Positions 9,870 to 19,178 of a stretch of 64,000 nucleotides of DNA are shown here, one piece after another; position 1 is the first letter of the stretch, and each line of letters starts with the position of its first letter. The stretch lies in contig CAYPQF010000021.1 of assembly GCA_964412815.1 (NCBI GenBank), positions 1 through 64,000 on the forward strand, given 5' to 3'. The notes under the pieces are model-generated. The model was not told the origin of the DNA. It was given only the letters and a program-made list of their open reading frames with translations, and ran no database searches. The stretch is from JAOAFZ01 sp964412815 (GTDB taxonomy: Bacteria > Patescibacteriota > Microgenomatia > UBA1406 > GWC2-37-13). A program made the position numbers and the translations under genes.

Positions 9870-11501
9870 ATGGCTGATGAGAACCCCCCGGTAGAAGCAC
9901 AGAACGACGACAGCATAGCCCTGTCACCATATAGCAACGCACTTTTGCAGGCAGTTCAGGAGATTCAGGCCCGGCCAAGTCCGGACGAATTTACGAAATT
10001 GACTGTCTCGCGTGCGGTATCGTTTGTTGCATTAGTCTACGAACGGATGCGGAACGCCATCGAATACCGGGAGGAACATCTGATTCGCCGCGCCGCGATT
10101 GAACGGATTTTACGACGCCGGCTCTCGATGAATCCCGACGGAGAAGGCGAAGGTGAGAACCTGCTCCGCGAACTGCTCTGGGCCCGGTACTTCCCCAAAA
10201 ACTCACTGGGAGAAGATGATGTCTATGCTGTTCAGCACATTATTACCCGCTATATCGCAATCAGGAAACTTTTGTTGCACGCCCGGAATCAACACCTCCA
10301 CGAGTTTCTCTGGTCGTTTCTGATCGATATGCTGTCCTGTGAGATTGAAGAAACGCTCAGCCCTGATATCTCAACCCGGGAATCGACCTATACCCACTTT
10401 ATTTTTCAGACCCTGCATAAAACCGTGCGGGTCGATGGAGTGAACGAAGATCAGAAAGATATGTACCTGCTGATCGCTCTGGAAAAAGCATACCGGAAAA
10501 GTGACCGCTCCTATCAACGCTATCATACTTTTATTCTGTTTTATCAAGCACTCTCCCAGGTTCCCGAAGAACAGTATCCGACTCTCATCCCCAAACTGAC
10601 CGAGATCTTTAAAAAGATAGATATAACCAGAAAAGATCGCAGTGTCGATAAACTGGTAAAGTACATAAAAAAACAGTTGCCTCCCTACCTGATTCTCTTC
10701 GAGGTACTCAACAGTACCAATGCCAGCAAAGAGCTGATTACGAATAAAACTGCCCTGCGGGAAGCGGTAGAGAAGAAGTGTAAAGAAAAGTATGCGCAGG
10801 TTCAGCAACGCCTGACTAGCATGGCAATCCGCAGTCTGATCTACATCTTTATAACAAAGATGATTATCGCGATTATTCTGGAGTATCCGGTCTCGATTAT
10901 GATCTATGGAGAAGCGCAGATTATCCCGATTATCATCAACAGCTTGTTCCCGCCACTCCTCATGATCATGATTGTGTTGTGGTTTAAACTGCCGGATGAA
11001 GAAAACACAAAACGAATCTACCACCGGATTGTCCAGATTCTGGATGCGGACATGTCCTACGAAAACCGCGTCAATTTGATCACCCGAAAACCCCGGAAAC
11101 AGAATCCGGTGCTGAGTGCAGTATTCAGTGTATTTTATATTGCCACCTTTGTGATTACGCTGGCCTTGATTAATTATGTATTGACGCTACTGGACTTCCA
11201 TCTGCTCTCAAAGCTCCTGTTTGTCTTTTTTGTCAGCGTAGTCAGTTTCTTCGCGTATCGTATCAAACAGGTAGTCAACGAATACCGCCTCGTGGAACGT
11301 GACTCAATTCTCACCCCGATCATAGACTTCTTTTTTATTCCCATTCTTTCGCTCGGGAAGGTTTTTAGCAATGGAGTGTCACGACTTAACTTTTTTACGA
11401 TTCTGTTTGACTTTATCATCGAAGCACCGTTCAAAATGATCATTGATGTGATCGAAGAATGGATTAAGTTTGTCAGAGCGCGCAAAGACGAAATCGTCTA
11501 A
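9870..11501 (+). CDS. Unknown large membrane protein with soluble N-terminal half
   Basis: 543 residues, family not recognised. Seen: a charged, helical N-terminal part (about 1-315), then four or five hydrophobic segments (about 318-345, 350-372, 412-440, 445-465 and a weaker one near 500-520), ending in a basic-acidic tail. No catalytic motif was found. TACAAT (9853-9858) lies eleven bases upstream, so the 5' UTR would be very short. It is followed by another small membrane protein and a 34-codon reading frame, which together may form one membrane unit. Confidence 0.75.
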   Translation: MADENPPVEAQNDDSIALSPYSNALLQAVQEIQARPSPDEFTKLTVSRAVSFVALVYERMRNAIEYREEHLIRRAAIERILRRRLSMNPDGEGEGENLLRELLWARYFPKNSLGEDDVYAVQHIITRYIAIRKLLLHARNQHLHEFLWSFLIDMLSCEIEETLSPDISTRESTYTHFIFQTLHKTVRVDGVNEDQKDMYLLIALEKAYRKSDRSYQRYHTFILFYQALSQVPEEQYPTLIPKLTEIFKKIDITRKDRSVDKLVKYIKKQLPPYLILFEVLNSTNASKELITNKTALREAVEKKCKEKYAQVQQRLTSMAIRSLIYIFITKMIIAIILEYPVSIMIYGEAQIIPIIINSLFPPLLMIMIVLWFKLPDEENTKRIYHRIVQILDADMSYENRVNLITRKPRKQNPVLSAVFSVFYIATFVITLALINYVLTLLDFHLLSKLLFVFFVSVVSFFAYRIKQVVNEYRLVERDSILTPIIDFFFIPILSLGKVFSNGVSRLNFFTILFDFIIEAPFKMIIDVIEEWIKFVRARKDEIV

Positions 11502-11582
11502 ATCTCCTGTATTTACTATATATCCCTAGAAAAATTGACTTCTTTGTGGTAGAATATGGCACCTGAAATTACTATATCTCTT

Positions 11583-11954
11583 ATGTTCGAAAAGTACCTG
11601 TCACAGATAGATAATCGCTGGTTTTTTGACAAACCAAACACCGCATTACGGTATCTCCTCATCTTTGTAAAAGGTGACTCTCTGGTGCTGGTACCCTTCT
11701 TTTTTATTGTGTTACTGTTCGGGTTTATATCACTCGACTTTATGTTTGTAATGATTGGACTCTTTATTACCTTTCGCAGTCTGGGCGAGATGGTCTTCTG
11801 GATGTTCCAGCAGTTTGGCCCCCGCACCTACCGTCCCTACGATTTTGGATTGACACAGCTTGATAACAATGCCGTCTATATTATTTACCAGTTGATGGGA
11901 CTGGTTGGCGCAGTACTCGGCGCGAGTCTGGCCATTATGATGGTCTATTTCTAA
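11583..11954 (+). CDS. Unknown small membrane protein
   Basis: 123 residues from the ATG at 11583; an in-frame ATG at 11556 would add nine. Seen: two hydrophobic hairpins, one near residues 30-75 and one at the C-terminus (LMGLVGAVLGASLAIMMVYF). In between is an amphipathic segment rich in Phe, Tyr and Arg. TACTAT sits seven bases before 11583, while TAGAAT directly abuts 11556, so I prefer 11583. It lies about 80 bases downstream of the larger membrane protein. No family recognised. Confidence 0.65.
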   Translation: MFEKYLSQIDNRWFFDKPNTALRYLLIFVKGDSLVLVPFFFIVLLFGFISLDFMFVMIGLFITFRSLGEMVFWMFQQFGPRTYRPYDFGLTQLDNNAVYIIYQLMGLVGAVLGASLAIMMVYF

Positions 11955-11955
11955 T

Positions 11956-12060
11956 ATGTCATTCTTCAAGCAACTCTTATCGGAACTGTTTATTCGCAAG
12001 AGCGAAAAGATTTATTATCGCGACAACAGTAGAACTATCTGTATTATCCGCAGCAAGTAA
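11956..12060 (+). CDS. Candidate 34-residue basic peptide gene
   Basis: An ATG frame that opens one base after the stop of the preceding membrane-protein gene and runs 34 codons to TAA. The product is basic (starts MSFFKQLLSELF, ends CIIRSK) with an amphipathic first helix. Tight coupling to the upstream stop supports translation by re-initiation. Length is too short for compositional evidence, so this may be chance. Confidence 0.4.
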   Translation: MSFFKQLLSELFIRKSEKIYYRDNSRTICIIRSK

Positions 12061-12104
12061 CACTTCCTTAATCGAACCTTCATCTTTCTTTGCTACAATG
12101 GAGC

Positions 12105-13268
12105 ATGCGTTTTATTGTGGTGCTCCTGACGGGGCTTATCATCGGTATCGCGGGCGGCTGGTATGTAACAGCGGAAGATATGGAACCATCCCTGTTTGGA
12201 TCGACGCTGGGGTCGCAAACAACTGTATCTGGTAAATCCCTGGAAATCTATGGCTTCCAGCCATTCTGGCTTCTTGAATCAGCCCATCAGAACTACGAAT
12301 CCTATATCTCTACCTTTAATTACTTTGGCTTACAGATTAACTCTGATGGCACAATCAGAACACTGAACTCGGCGGTTGAGCAGGAACCGGGTTGGACTAA
12401 CCTCAATACAAGCCGGGTCAAAAATCTGCTGCAACGAATGAATCAGAACAATATCAAAACAGCCCTGACAGTACAGAACGCGAACGAAGAGAGCATCACC
12501 GAACTGCTGGTTGATCCGGTAACTACAGCGACCACATTAGTAGACGAAGTTGAGCCAATTTTAAAAGAGCATGCATTCGATGAGTTAAACCTGGACATCG
12601 AAAGTTTTTTGTATGCAGGACCGCAGAAACAGGCAGCCTTTACCTTGTTTGTTGAGACCGTCCGCAACGAGATGAACGAGCGTGACCTGGGAGAGCTCTC
12701 CATAGATGTAACACCGATCTCTGTTGTATCTGAACGCCTGATAGATCTGGAAGCAATTGCCCCACTGGTCGACACCGTAGTATTGATGACCTACGATTAT
12801 CATTATATGGGATCGTATATTGCCGGTCCGGTCGCACCCGTTGGGGGAGCAGGGGAGACCCGGGAATTTGATGTGAAGACCGCGGTTACCGAGTCACTTC
12901 AGGTGATGCCGCCGGAAAAACTTCTCCTGGGTATTCCTACCTATGGATACGAATGGGATACGCTCTCCACCCGCCCCGGCATCGCCGTCATTCCCGGTAC
13001 AGGAAAGACCATAACCCATAAACAGGTCCAGCGGGAACTGCTTACCTGTCTGAACTGTATCACCGGACGTGATGAATACTCCTTGCAACCACATGTAATC
13101 ATTCCTGCCTCAGATGGTGAATACTACCGGCAAGTGTTTTATGAAGACGCGGAGTCGTTAGCGTATAAAATAGCACTGGCAAAGCAGTATAACCTGCGGG
13201 GAATTGCACTCTGGGCATTAGGCTATGAAGGAACAGATATGGTTCATATCTTACAGGAGCAGAAGTAG
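12105..13268 (+). CDS. Glycoside hydrolase family 18 protein, exported
   Basis: 387 residues. Seen: an N-terminal hydrophobic segment (about 3-22) for export or anchoring, then a GH18 TIM barrel. Its key motif DELNLDIE (159-166) corresponds to DxxDxDxE with Asn in the second acidic position; Glu166 would be the acid and Asp164 the assisting residue. MTYDYHYMG, GIPTYGYEW and the late GIALWALGYEG are further barrel landmarks. The type resembles spore-germination/YaaH-like GH18 proteins acting on peptidoglycan or chitin-like glycans; the substrate is inferred. TACAAT (12094-12099) is five bases before the ATG at 12105, which decides that start. Confidence 0.87.
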   Translation: MRFIVVLLTGLIIGIAGGWYVTAEDMEPSLFGSTLGSQTTVSGKSLEIYGFQPFWLLESAHQNYESYISTFNYFGLQINSDGTIRTLNSAVEQEPGWTNLNTSRVKNLLQRMNQNNIKTALTVQNANEESITELLVDPVTTATTLVDEVEPILKEHAFDELNLDIESFLYAGPQKQAAFTLFVETVRNEMNERDLGELSIDVTPISVVSERLIDLEAIAPLVDTVVLMTYDYHYMGSYIAGPVAPVGGAGETREFDVKTAVTESLQVMPPEKLLLGIPTYGYEWDTLSTRPGIAVIPGTGKTITHKQVQRELLTCLNCITGRDEYSLQPHVIIPASDGEYYRQVFYEDAESLAYKIALAKQYNLRGIALWALGYEGTDMVHILQEQK

Positions 13269-13303
13269 AGCACTGCTACAACCTGGTCAGTGAGATTCTG
13301 GTA

Positions 13304-13981
13304 TTATTGCTGTTCTGCCAGGGTAAATTCACCATTTGAGATCGTTGCAGTCTCTCCTTTGTCAACGGTATAGACTAGTGTCTCCCAGGTGCTATCAAGA
13401 TAGGCCAGTTTAACCTGCCCGTCGAGCACTTCCACTGTCACATATTCTTCATCCTGATTTGATTCCAGGACGGCATCGCCCCCCTGCACTTCGAACACAA
13501 TGCCCTGTGTCCGTACAGTCATGACCCTATTTGCCGAAACCTGATATCCAACGGTACCCCGATTCTGTTCGAGCAAAAAACTCGATGGGAGAGTTGTCGC
13601 AAAAGAGATCTGGGAACCTTGATCTAGCGAGATTGTTCCGAGAGACTCAAACTCAATGGTTACCATACTGTCTGCTTCTGTCAGGATTGATTCCCCATCG
13701 GTAATGGTGTCTCCGGTAATTGCCTGTCGTCCGGCTGATTCATCGCGTTTGCTGATCACCACAGAACCATCCAGATCCCTGACCACTCCCCGAAGACTCT
13801 GTTTGGGTGGCTGTAACCGGAATGTTCCGGCAGACTCTCCCTGCACCTGGGCAGATCCTGATGGGGCCAGAGACGGTACCGGGGTGTTGATAGAGGGCGG
13901 TTTGACTTGATCACGATAAAATAAGACTGCCCAAAAACCGACGATGATGCTAACCACGAACCCGAGAAATGCTTGTATCAT
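13304..13981 (-). CDS. FecR-domain protein, membrane anchored
   Basis: 225 residues. Seen: one N-terminal transmembrane helix (about 4-21), a Pro/Ser-rich linker, then a FecR-like beta domain (GDTITDGESILTEADS, then VTIEFESLGTISLDQGS) and a C-terminal beta region. In other bacteria FecR domains sense signals or bind ligands outside the cell; no sigma-factor partner is nearby, so a signalling role is not supported here. Promoter TATAAT (minus strand, 13988-13993) lies exactly six bases before the ATG. It converges with the GH18 gene. Confidence 0.8.
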   Translation of the reverse strand: MIQAFLGFVVSIIVGFWAVLFYRDQVKPPSINTPVPSLAPSGSAQVQGESAGTFRLQPPKQSLRGVVRDLDGSVVISKRDESAGRQAITGDTITDGESILTEADSMVTIEFESLGTISLDQGSQISFATTLPSSFLLEQNRGTVGYQVSANRVMTVRTQGIVFEVQGGDAVLESNQDEEYVTVEVLDGQVKLAYLDSTWETLVYTVDKGETATISNGEFTLAEQQ

Positions 13982-14047
13982 ACGGCAATTATACCGGGTT
14001 GGGAGATGAAGATAGTATTAAGAGCAACAATATGATATAAATGCTCT

Positions 14048-14524
14048 ATGCGCAAGATCTACCGGCCAAAACCCCAGGCAGTTGAGTTTACCCGTTCAGG
14101 ATTTGAAAAAATTCAACAGGAGCTGGGTGAGTGGGAAGCGAAGCGTGAAGCCGCTGTCAAAGATCTTGCTTCAGCCCGCGCCATGGGAGACCTGAGCGAA
14201 AATGCAGCGTACACCGCAGCACGCCGGCGTTTGTCAGGAGTAGACTATCAGATACGCCGTCTGAAGATGCTGGTACGAACCGGGGTTGTAGTAGAAGCAC
14301 CGGAAGGAGAGGTCGGTCTCGGCTCGACAGTCACGGTACAGACAGACTCCGGAGAACAGACGTATACCATCGTAGGCGGACAGGAATCAGATATTTTGAA
14401 TGGGAAGTTGTCACAATTTTCACCTATCGGCAAGGCACTCATGGGCAAAAAAGAAGGTCAGTCCGCAGTTGCACGAACGCCGGTCGGAGAAAAACAGTTG
14501 ACCGTGATCAGGATCGGCTCATAA
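14048..14524 (+). CDS. greA: Transcription elongation factor GreA
   Basis: Rescues arrested RNA polymerase by stimulating cleavage of the backtracked RNA. Seen: the N-terminal coiled coil with the acidic tip (ARAMGDLSENAAYTAAR), carrying the Asp and Glu needed for Mg binding, then the C-terminal FKBP-like domain (GSTVTVQ, SPIGKALMGKKEG). Length 158 is normal. The TATAAA box (14036-14041), with TG upstream, is six bases from the ATG. It is divergent from the FecR gene, whose own -10 lies about 50 bases away. Confidence 0.95.
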   Translation: MRKIYRPKPQAVEFTRSGFEKIQQELGEWEAKREAAVKDLASARAMGDLSENAAYTAARRRLSGVDYQIRRLKMLVRTGVVVEAPEGEVGLGSTVTVQTDSGEQTYTIVGGQESDILNGKLSQFSPIGKALMGKKEGQSAVARTPVGEKQLTVIRIGS

Positions 14525-14538
14525 CCCCAGTAGATGGA

Positions 14539-15108
14539 CTACGTGGTTTCCAGTTTTCCCGGAACATTATTCTCTTCGCAAAACTGCTCCCAGGAATCTT
14601 CCCGTGCCTCCGGCTCCCAATTGGTGGAGAAGGCCATGTATGCCAGCCAGCCGGAGCGAATTCCATGATAAATTTTGGGGAATGTATATTCCGAGATATC
14701 AAAATACCGGTTTTTCGGATGGGTAATCGGTACCCGGAAATGACGGTAGAACTCAAGGTATTGTTCCAGATGTTGGCTGGTATCTTCAATCTCAAGTGCC
14801 TGATACGATTGCTCCCACTTATTCTTGAACGACATATCCTTAAGCCGTTTCTGAAGATACTCCCGTTCTTTGCGAACGCCGATTAACTCTTTATTGGTAC
14901 TAATCTCTTCGTTAATCATGGCTTCCATTCCTGCCTGAAACATAAGAACAGTCTCAATACACGCCTCCGCCTCTTTTTCACGAAGATGTTTTTGATCAAA
15001 CTCCTGCAGATTGGGAGAGGTTTGTTCCCAGAACCGGGCATAGGCATCACCCAGGCGCTTCCCGGCCCGGCGCACCAGCAGTTCTGCGATATCAACTTGT
15101 TGTGTCAT
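14539..15108 (-). CDS. Hypothetical coiled protein
   Basis: 189 residues, not recognised. Seen: mostly alpha-helical with a high charge density. A helical stretch at about 75-110 (KELIGVRKEREYLQKRLKD) could form a coiled coil, and the C-terminal third is rich in aromatic residues (HGIRSGWLAYMAF). No signal peptide or membrane segment. TATAAT (minus strand, 15117-15122) lies eight bases before the ATG. It converges with greA and is divergent from hflX. Confidence 0.65.
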   Translation of the reverse strand: MTQQVDIAELLVRRAGKRLGDAYARFWEQTSPNLQEFDQKHLREKEAEACIETVLMFQAGMEAMINEEISTNKELIGVRKEREYLQKRLKDMSFKNKWEQSYQALEIEDTSQHLEQYLEFYRHFRVPITHPKNRYFDISEYTFPKIYHGIRSGWLAYMAFSTNWEPEAREDSWEQFCEENNVPGKLETT

Positions 15109-15171
15109 CTGGCACCATTATAACAAATTCAATACTGATGTTCAGCAGGCTCTGTTGTATAATTAAGGTTC

Positions 15172-16287
15172 ATGATAAGCCCAAACGCAAAAAAACGATT
15201 TATTGTAGTCGATGTGGTTCCACCCTCGGTGTACAAAGAAGAAGCAGAGAAAAATCTCAACGAGTTACTGTCGCTGGTAGATACCTACGGTGGCGCAACC
15301 ATAGTGCGTGTCATTCAACGCCGCTCAAACCCCGATTCCCATACCTATATCGGTTCAGGGAAGGCGGACGAAGTGACCGGCCTCATCAAGAGTGAAAAGA
15401 TTGACGTAGTCGTGCTGAACGACATCGTCAAGCAGGGGCAGCTCTTTAATCTGACCAAGATGTTCTGGGAAGTAAATCCCCATATCGAAGTATGGGATCG
15501 TGTCGATCTGATTCTGCATATCTTTGATAAACATGCACATACCGCAGAAGCAAAGCTTCAGATTAAGCTTGCCCGGATGCGTCATATGGGACCCCGTATT
15601 TATGGCCTGGGGGGATCGGTCCTGTCCCGGCAGGGGGGAGGTATCGGTACCCGGGGGATCGGAGAAACCAATACCGAGCTGATGAAACGTCATTGGCGGG
15701 ATGCTACCAAACAGATCGAAGAAGAGCTCAAGCGCTTAACGGATAATCGTGCCCGCCAGCTGGAACGGCGGAAAGAGATCGGTCTGAAAACCATCTCCAT
15801 CGTGGGATACACCAATGCCGGTAAGTCGACACTCTTCAATTTAATCACCCGGAAGCGCAAAAAGGCAGAAGATGCCCTGTTTGCAACTCTCGACGCTACA
15901 GTGGGCAAATTATGGCTGCCACAACGCCAAAAGGAAGTGCTGGTCTCGGATACCATCGGGTTTATTCAAAACCTGCCGGCTCGCCTGGTAGAAGCATTCC
16001 GTTCGACATTGATGGAGGCGATGGATGCAGCGGTACTGATGCATGTAGTGGATGCATCCGACCCGGAGATGAATGACAAGATAACCGTTGTGCAGCAGGT
16101 ACTGGAAGAGCTGGGTATTCACGAAAAACCAACTATCTATGTCTTTAACAAGATTGACCGGTTGACGAAACCCCAGATGCTCGATCTGTTACAGCGCTAC
16201 AAAGAACTGGATCCCCAATTATTATCAGCTGCCGAAGATATCGGTATGCCGGAACTGACTGAGAAGATTGAGGCCACACTTGCTTAA
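15172..16287 (+). CDS. hflX: GTPase HflX
   Basis: Ribosome-associated GTPase that splits stalled 70S ribosomes under stress. Seen: the HflX-specific N-terminal domain (TYIGSGKADEV, then a glycine-rich LSRQGGGIGTRG loop before the coiled ETNTELMKRHWRDAT), then the G domain with G1 GYTNAGKST near residue 211-219, G3 DTIGF and G4 NKID. Length 371 fits a version with a shortened C-terminus. TATAAT (15158-15163) lies eight bases before the ATG. It converges with the next minus-strand gene, with seven bases between stops. Confidence 0.96.
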   Translation: MISPNAKKRFIVVDVVPPSVYKEEAEKNLNELLSLVDTYGGATIVRVIQRRSNPDSHTYIGSGKADEVTGLIKSEKIDVVVLNDIVKQGQLFNLTKMFWEVNPHIEVWDRVDLILHIFDKHAHTAEAKLQIKLARMRHMGPRIYGLGGSVLSRQGGGIGTRGIGETNTELMKRHWRDATKQIEEELKRLTDNRARQLERRKEIGLKTISIVGYTNAGKSTLFNLITRKRKKAEDALFATLDATVGKLWLPQRQKEVLVSDTIGFIQNLPARLVEAFRSTLMEAMDAAVLMHVVDASDPEMNDKITVVQQVLEELGIHEKPTIYVFNKIDRLTKPQMLDLLQRYKELDPQLLSAAEDIGMPELTEKIEATLA

Positions 16288-16294
16288 AACGTGT

Positions 16295-18841
16295 TTAAGC
16301 TGCGTAGGACTGAGCCTGTCCCCGTTGCGTATACGGATTCAGTACCACCAGTGAAGTGGGAGGAATAGCTTCCTGGAGTGCCTCGTCAGAAACGTCTTCC
16401 GGAAAATGCAACTGCATCTCTTCCAGATAATCGACCAGTTGGATAATCGCGCTCATCTTTTCGGGAGAACCGCTAAACGCCTTTGCAAACTGAGCGGAAA
16501 GTGCGTATCGCAATGGTCTCAACTGTTTTTTTCTCTGCTCCTGCTGCTGAGGATCATCACGTTGTACCGGGGAAGCGTCGATGTTCGTCAGATCCGGTAA
16601 CTCGATATTTAAGTGAGAACGACGGAGCTCTTCCTGGAGCGCATTCAGTTCGTCAGGCGAAGGGAGCGCTCCATTATTGAGACGGGACTGTATAAATAGA
16701 TAGCGTTCGATTACATTCATATCACCTGGATCGAGTTTCTCCAGCAAATTAAACGGAAAATACAACATCTCTGTTTCGTAGGGAGTGGCATGACCTGAAT
16801 TTTCCAGCTTGATGGCAACGCGGCGGTATCCTTCTTTGGCAAACTCTGCCATATTACGCTCCAGAATGCCTGCATGGATCAGATAATCTTTGCCTCCATA
16901 GTTCATGAGCTGGTTGGAAAGATGAGTGGAAAGTGCCAGACGGCGTACCTCATTATGCGTGAGCGGTTGCGCTTCGATCATACCCGATGATTGCCGCCGT
17001 CCAATATCTCGATTAACCGGATTGCCGAAGTTCTCTGCATGAATCGCACCAACACGCTCACCAATAGTATTACGCGGCGGCAACACCACTCCCGTATACG
17101 TATCAATAATTTTTTGGAGACCGATCCGTAAACCGGGAACACGGGTTAACCCTAGTTGCTGCGCCAGATGTCCCACCCGGACCATGGTTCCGGAAAGAAG
17201 CGGGACGGCACGATCCAGGGTATTTTCTTCGTGCGCAATACGCCGAATAAACCACTCGCTTCCGGGCTCCGCTGGAGCCGCGATTATATCCATTGTCTTA
17301 CAGCGTTCGGCAATAAACGACTGAACTTCCTCAACTGACAAGGCATGACCGACAATTCGCTCCAGATGTGCAATCTCTTCGATGAGTCCACTCTCCAGGG
17401 ACATCCCGCCGCGTGACCAGCCCATACGTAACACAAACATATCCGGATTTCCTTCTGCACCAATTGTTCGCATAAACCGCCTGACGGCCCGTCCCAGATC
17501 TTTATTTGACAATGGGGTATTCTGAAAGCGTCGTTCTTTACTGTCATTGCCGTTGATGCCCCACCAGTCGGATGCAATACCTACTACCGGTTTACCGTTC
17601 TTCTTTAGGGCATTCATTGCCGGTGGAATATCATACTCACCAAACCGATGATCGCCGTGCCAGCCATGAACCGTAAAAACCAGTTGGGTATCCGGGGTTA
17701 AGATTGGCTCTTTGTGCAAATGCGGGACAATCCCGGCTGCTTCAGCCTGCGCGCGGGTAATGGTTTTGTTTCCGATAAAGTTAAAGATGGCGCGTTCTCC
17801 ATTATGGGTAAATTGTTCGGTAATATCGTCAATCGTCTCACTGGATACCTCTTTAAAGACAGTCATGGGCTGGTTTCGTAACCCGTTGGTATCAAATTCG
17901 TGCCATGCTCCCAAAAAACGGCGCACATCCTGGGCCATATGCTGCTGATGCGCATCCATCCTCGCAACTTGATCCGGCGTAAATGCTGCAGTGGGGTTTC
18001 GAACATCATCCAGGTCAAACTCATACATCACACAACTGATCGCAGCCTCGCCTTTCATCGTATCCAGATTCTCTTTGTTTCGTCTTGCCAGCGCAGTCCC
18101 GGTAATAATACCCGGATCATCCTTAATGTCGTAGCGTTGAAACCGGACTTTTTTCCACAGTTTTTCAACCGGAAGCAGTTCTGCATTATACGCTGGAACC
18201 TGTTCAATCCCGTCAAATGAACGCAGCTGTTCCAGGTTGGTTATCCCGGCTGCATAGAGGACGCTGACAGCAGAACGGAACGCACCCCGGTCAGTCGCAG
18301 AACCGGATCGCGCCCGCTGGTATTGTGCCATGAGCATGTCATATAACTCCGGTCCAAAGTGGGCGATATCAAGCTTTATCAGATGAAGAATATCCGGACG
18401 ATCAGCCAGAGCCTCTTCCAGCAACCGCTGCTCGGCTTCGTCAGCTTGGTCCTGCTCGGGCTTATGACCGACGATATGAAGAAACTCCCGTTGCAACTGG
18501 TGCATCTCGACCGGTGGATACTCTTTAAGTGTTCTGATATCGTCTCCCGGACGGTCATCCTCCTGGGTAATCAGTTCGGTAGGTTGAAATTCAGGAGCTG
18601 CCAGCTCTCCGGCAACAGCATCGGCAGATTGTTGTTCGGGTTGAGGAGGCGGTCCTTCTCCGCGGGCTGCTTCCTGTTGTTGCAGGTCCTGGGCTGTTCC
18701 TGCCTCAATACTGGTTTTCAACAGCTCAAGGAGCGATAGCGCCTCAGTTTCTGAGTATCCGCTTCCCGTGAGAGTCGACAGAATTTGTTCATCAGTACCA
18801 GAACGAGATTGTTCCGGGTCGTGGGAAGGATGCTCAGTCAT
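16295..18841 (-). CDS. Large alpha/beta-hydrolase-like protein of unknown role
   Basis: 848 residues. Seen: an acidic, Gln-rich low-complexity N-terminus (about 1-100), helical segments to about 380, then an alpha/beta-hydrolase-like core: VHGWHG near 390 (oxyanion-loop position), GWSRGG near 472 (nucleophile elbow GxSxG), and NSGHATPYE near 684 for the possible catalytic His. The C-terminal 150 residues are helical. No signal peptide. If active, a serine hydrolase acting in the cytoplasm; no substrate can be named. A TATTCT box (minus strand, 18848-18853) lies six bases before the ATG. Confidence 0.6.
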   Translation of the reverse strand: MTEHPSHDPEQSRSGTDEQILSTLTGSGYSETEALSLLELLKTSIEAGTAQDLQQQEAARGEGPPPQPEQQSADAVAGELAAPEFQPTELITQEDDRPGDDIRTLKEYPPVEMHQLQREFLHIVGHKPEQDQADEAEQRLLEEALADRPDILHLIKLDIAHFGPELYDMLMAQYQRARSGSATDRGAFRSAVSVLYAAGITNLEQLRSFDGIEQVPAYNAELLPVEKLWKKVRFQRYDIKDDPGIITGTALARRNKENLDTMKGEAAISCVMYEFDLDDVRNPTAAFTPDQVARMDAHQQHMAQDVRRFLGAWHEFDTNGLRNQPMTVFKEVSSETIDDITEQFTHNGERAIFNFIGNKTITRAQAEAAGIVPHLHKEPILTPDTQLVFTVHGWHGDHRFGEYDIPPAMNALKKNGKPVVGIASDWWGINGNDSKERRFQNTPLSNKDLGRAVRRFMRTIGAEGNPDMFVLRMGWSRGGMSLESGLIEEIAHLERIVGHALSVEEVQSFIAERCKTMDIIAAPAEPGSEWFIRRIAHEENTLDRAVPLLSGTMVRVGHLAQQLGLTRVPGLRIGLQKIIDTYTGVVLPPRNTIGERVGAIHAENFGNPVNRDIGRRQSSGMIEAQPLTHNEVRRLALSTHLSNQLMNYGGKDYLIHAGILERNMAEFAKEGYRRVAIKLENSGHATPYETEMLYFPFNLLEKLDPGDMNVIERYLFIQSRLNNGALPSPDELNALQEELRRSHLNIELPDLTNIDASPVQRDDPQQQEQRKKQLRPLRYALSAQFAKAFSGSPEKMSAIIQLVDYLEEMQLHFPEDVSDEALQEAIPPTSLVVLNPYTQRGQAQSYAA

Positions 18842-18932
18842 AGTATAAGAATAAAGTGTTTAGAAGCAGTTGTAAAGATGATCTGTAAGAAAGCAGAAGC
18901 GAAAAACGATCGCCACAGTCAGGTATAGATGT

Positions 18933-19004
18933 GAGCTCGCTGGGACTCGAACCCAGAACCAATAGCTTAAGAGGCTACTGCTCTACCGATTGAGCTACGA
19001 GCCC
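18933..19004 (-). tRNA. tRNA-Lys (anticodon CTT)
   Basis: Folds into a full cloverleaf on the minus strand: acceptor GGGCTCG/CGAGCTC (one G-T pair), D stem GCTC/GAGC, anticodon stem GTAGC/GCTAT with loop CTCTTAA, T arm with GGTTCGAGTCC. The anticodon CTT reads AAG. CCA is not encoded. Confidence 0.95.
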
Positions 19005-19065
19005 TTGGAATAGGGAAAAGGTTATTTTACACCATTTGGCGCGTTTTTTCTATGGCAAACGAATG

Positions 19066-19137
19066 CGCCCCCGGAGGGAATCGAACCCCCATCTATGGTT
19101 CCGAAGACCACAACTCTATCCGTTAAGCTACGGGGGC
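19066..19137 (-). tRNA. tRNA-Arg (anticodon TCG)
   Basis: Minus-strand cloverleaf with acceptor GCCCCCG/CGGGGGC, anticodon stem GTGGT/ACCAT and loop CTTCGGA, giving anticodon TCG (reads CGA and probably other CGN codons). CCA is not fully encoded. Lies 61 bases upstream of the tRNA-Lys gene in the same direction, probably in one transcript. Confidence 0.95.
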
Positions 19138-19160
19138 ATGGTATCGTCTTAAGAAGACTT

Positions 19161-19173
19161 ATTATACTATAAT
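19161..19173. promoter_or_regulatory. Back-to-back -10 boxes sharing one palindrome
   Basis: ATTATA-C-TATAAT is a perfect 13-bp palindrome. Read on the plus strand it gives TATAAT five bases before the ATG at 19179; read on the minus strand it gives TATAAT for the tRNA-Arg/tRNA-Lys transcript. The two RNA polymerase sites overlap and should be mutually exclusive. Confidence 0.6.
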
Positions 19174-19178
19174 GGGGA

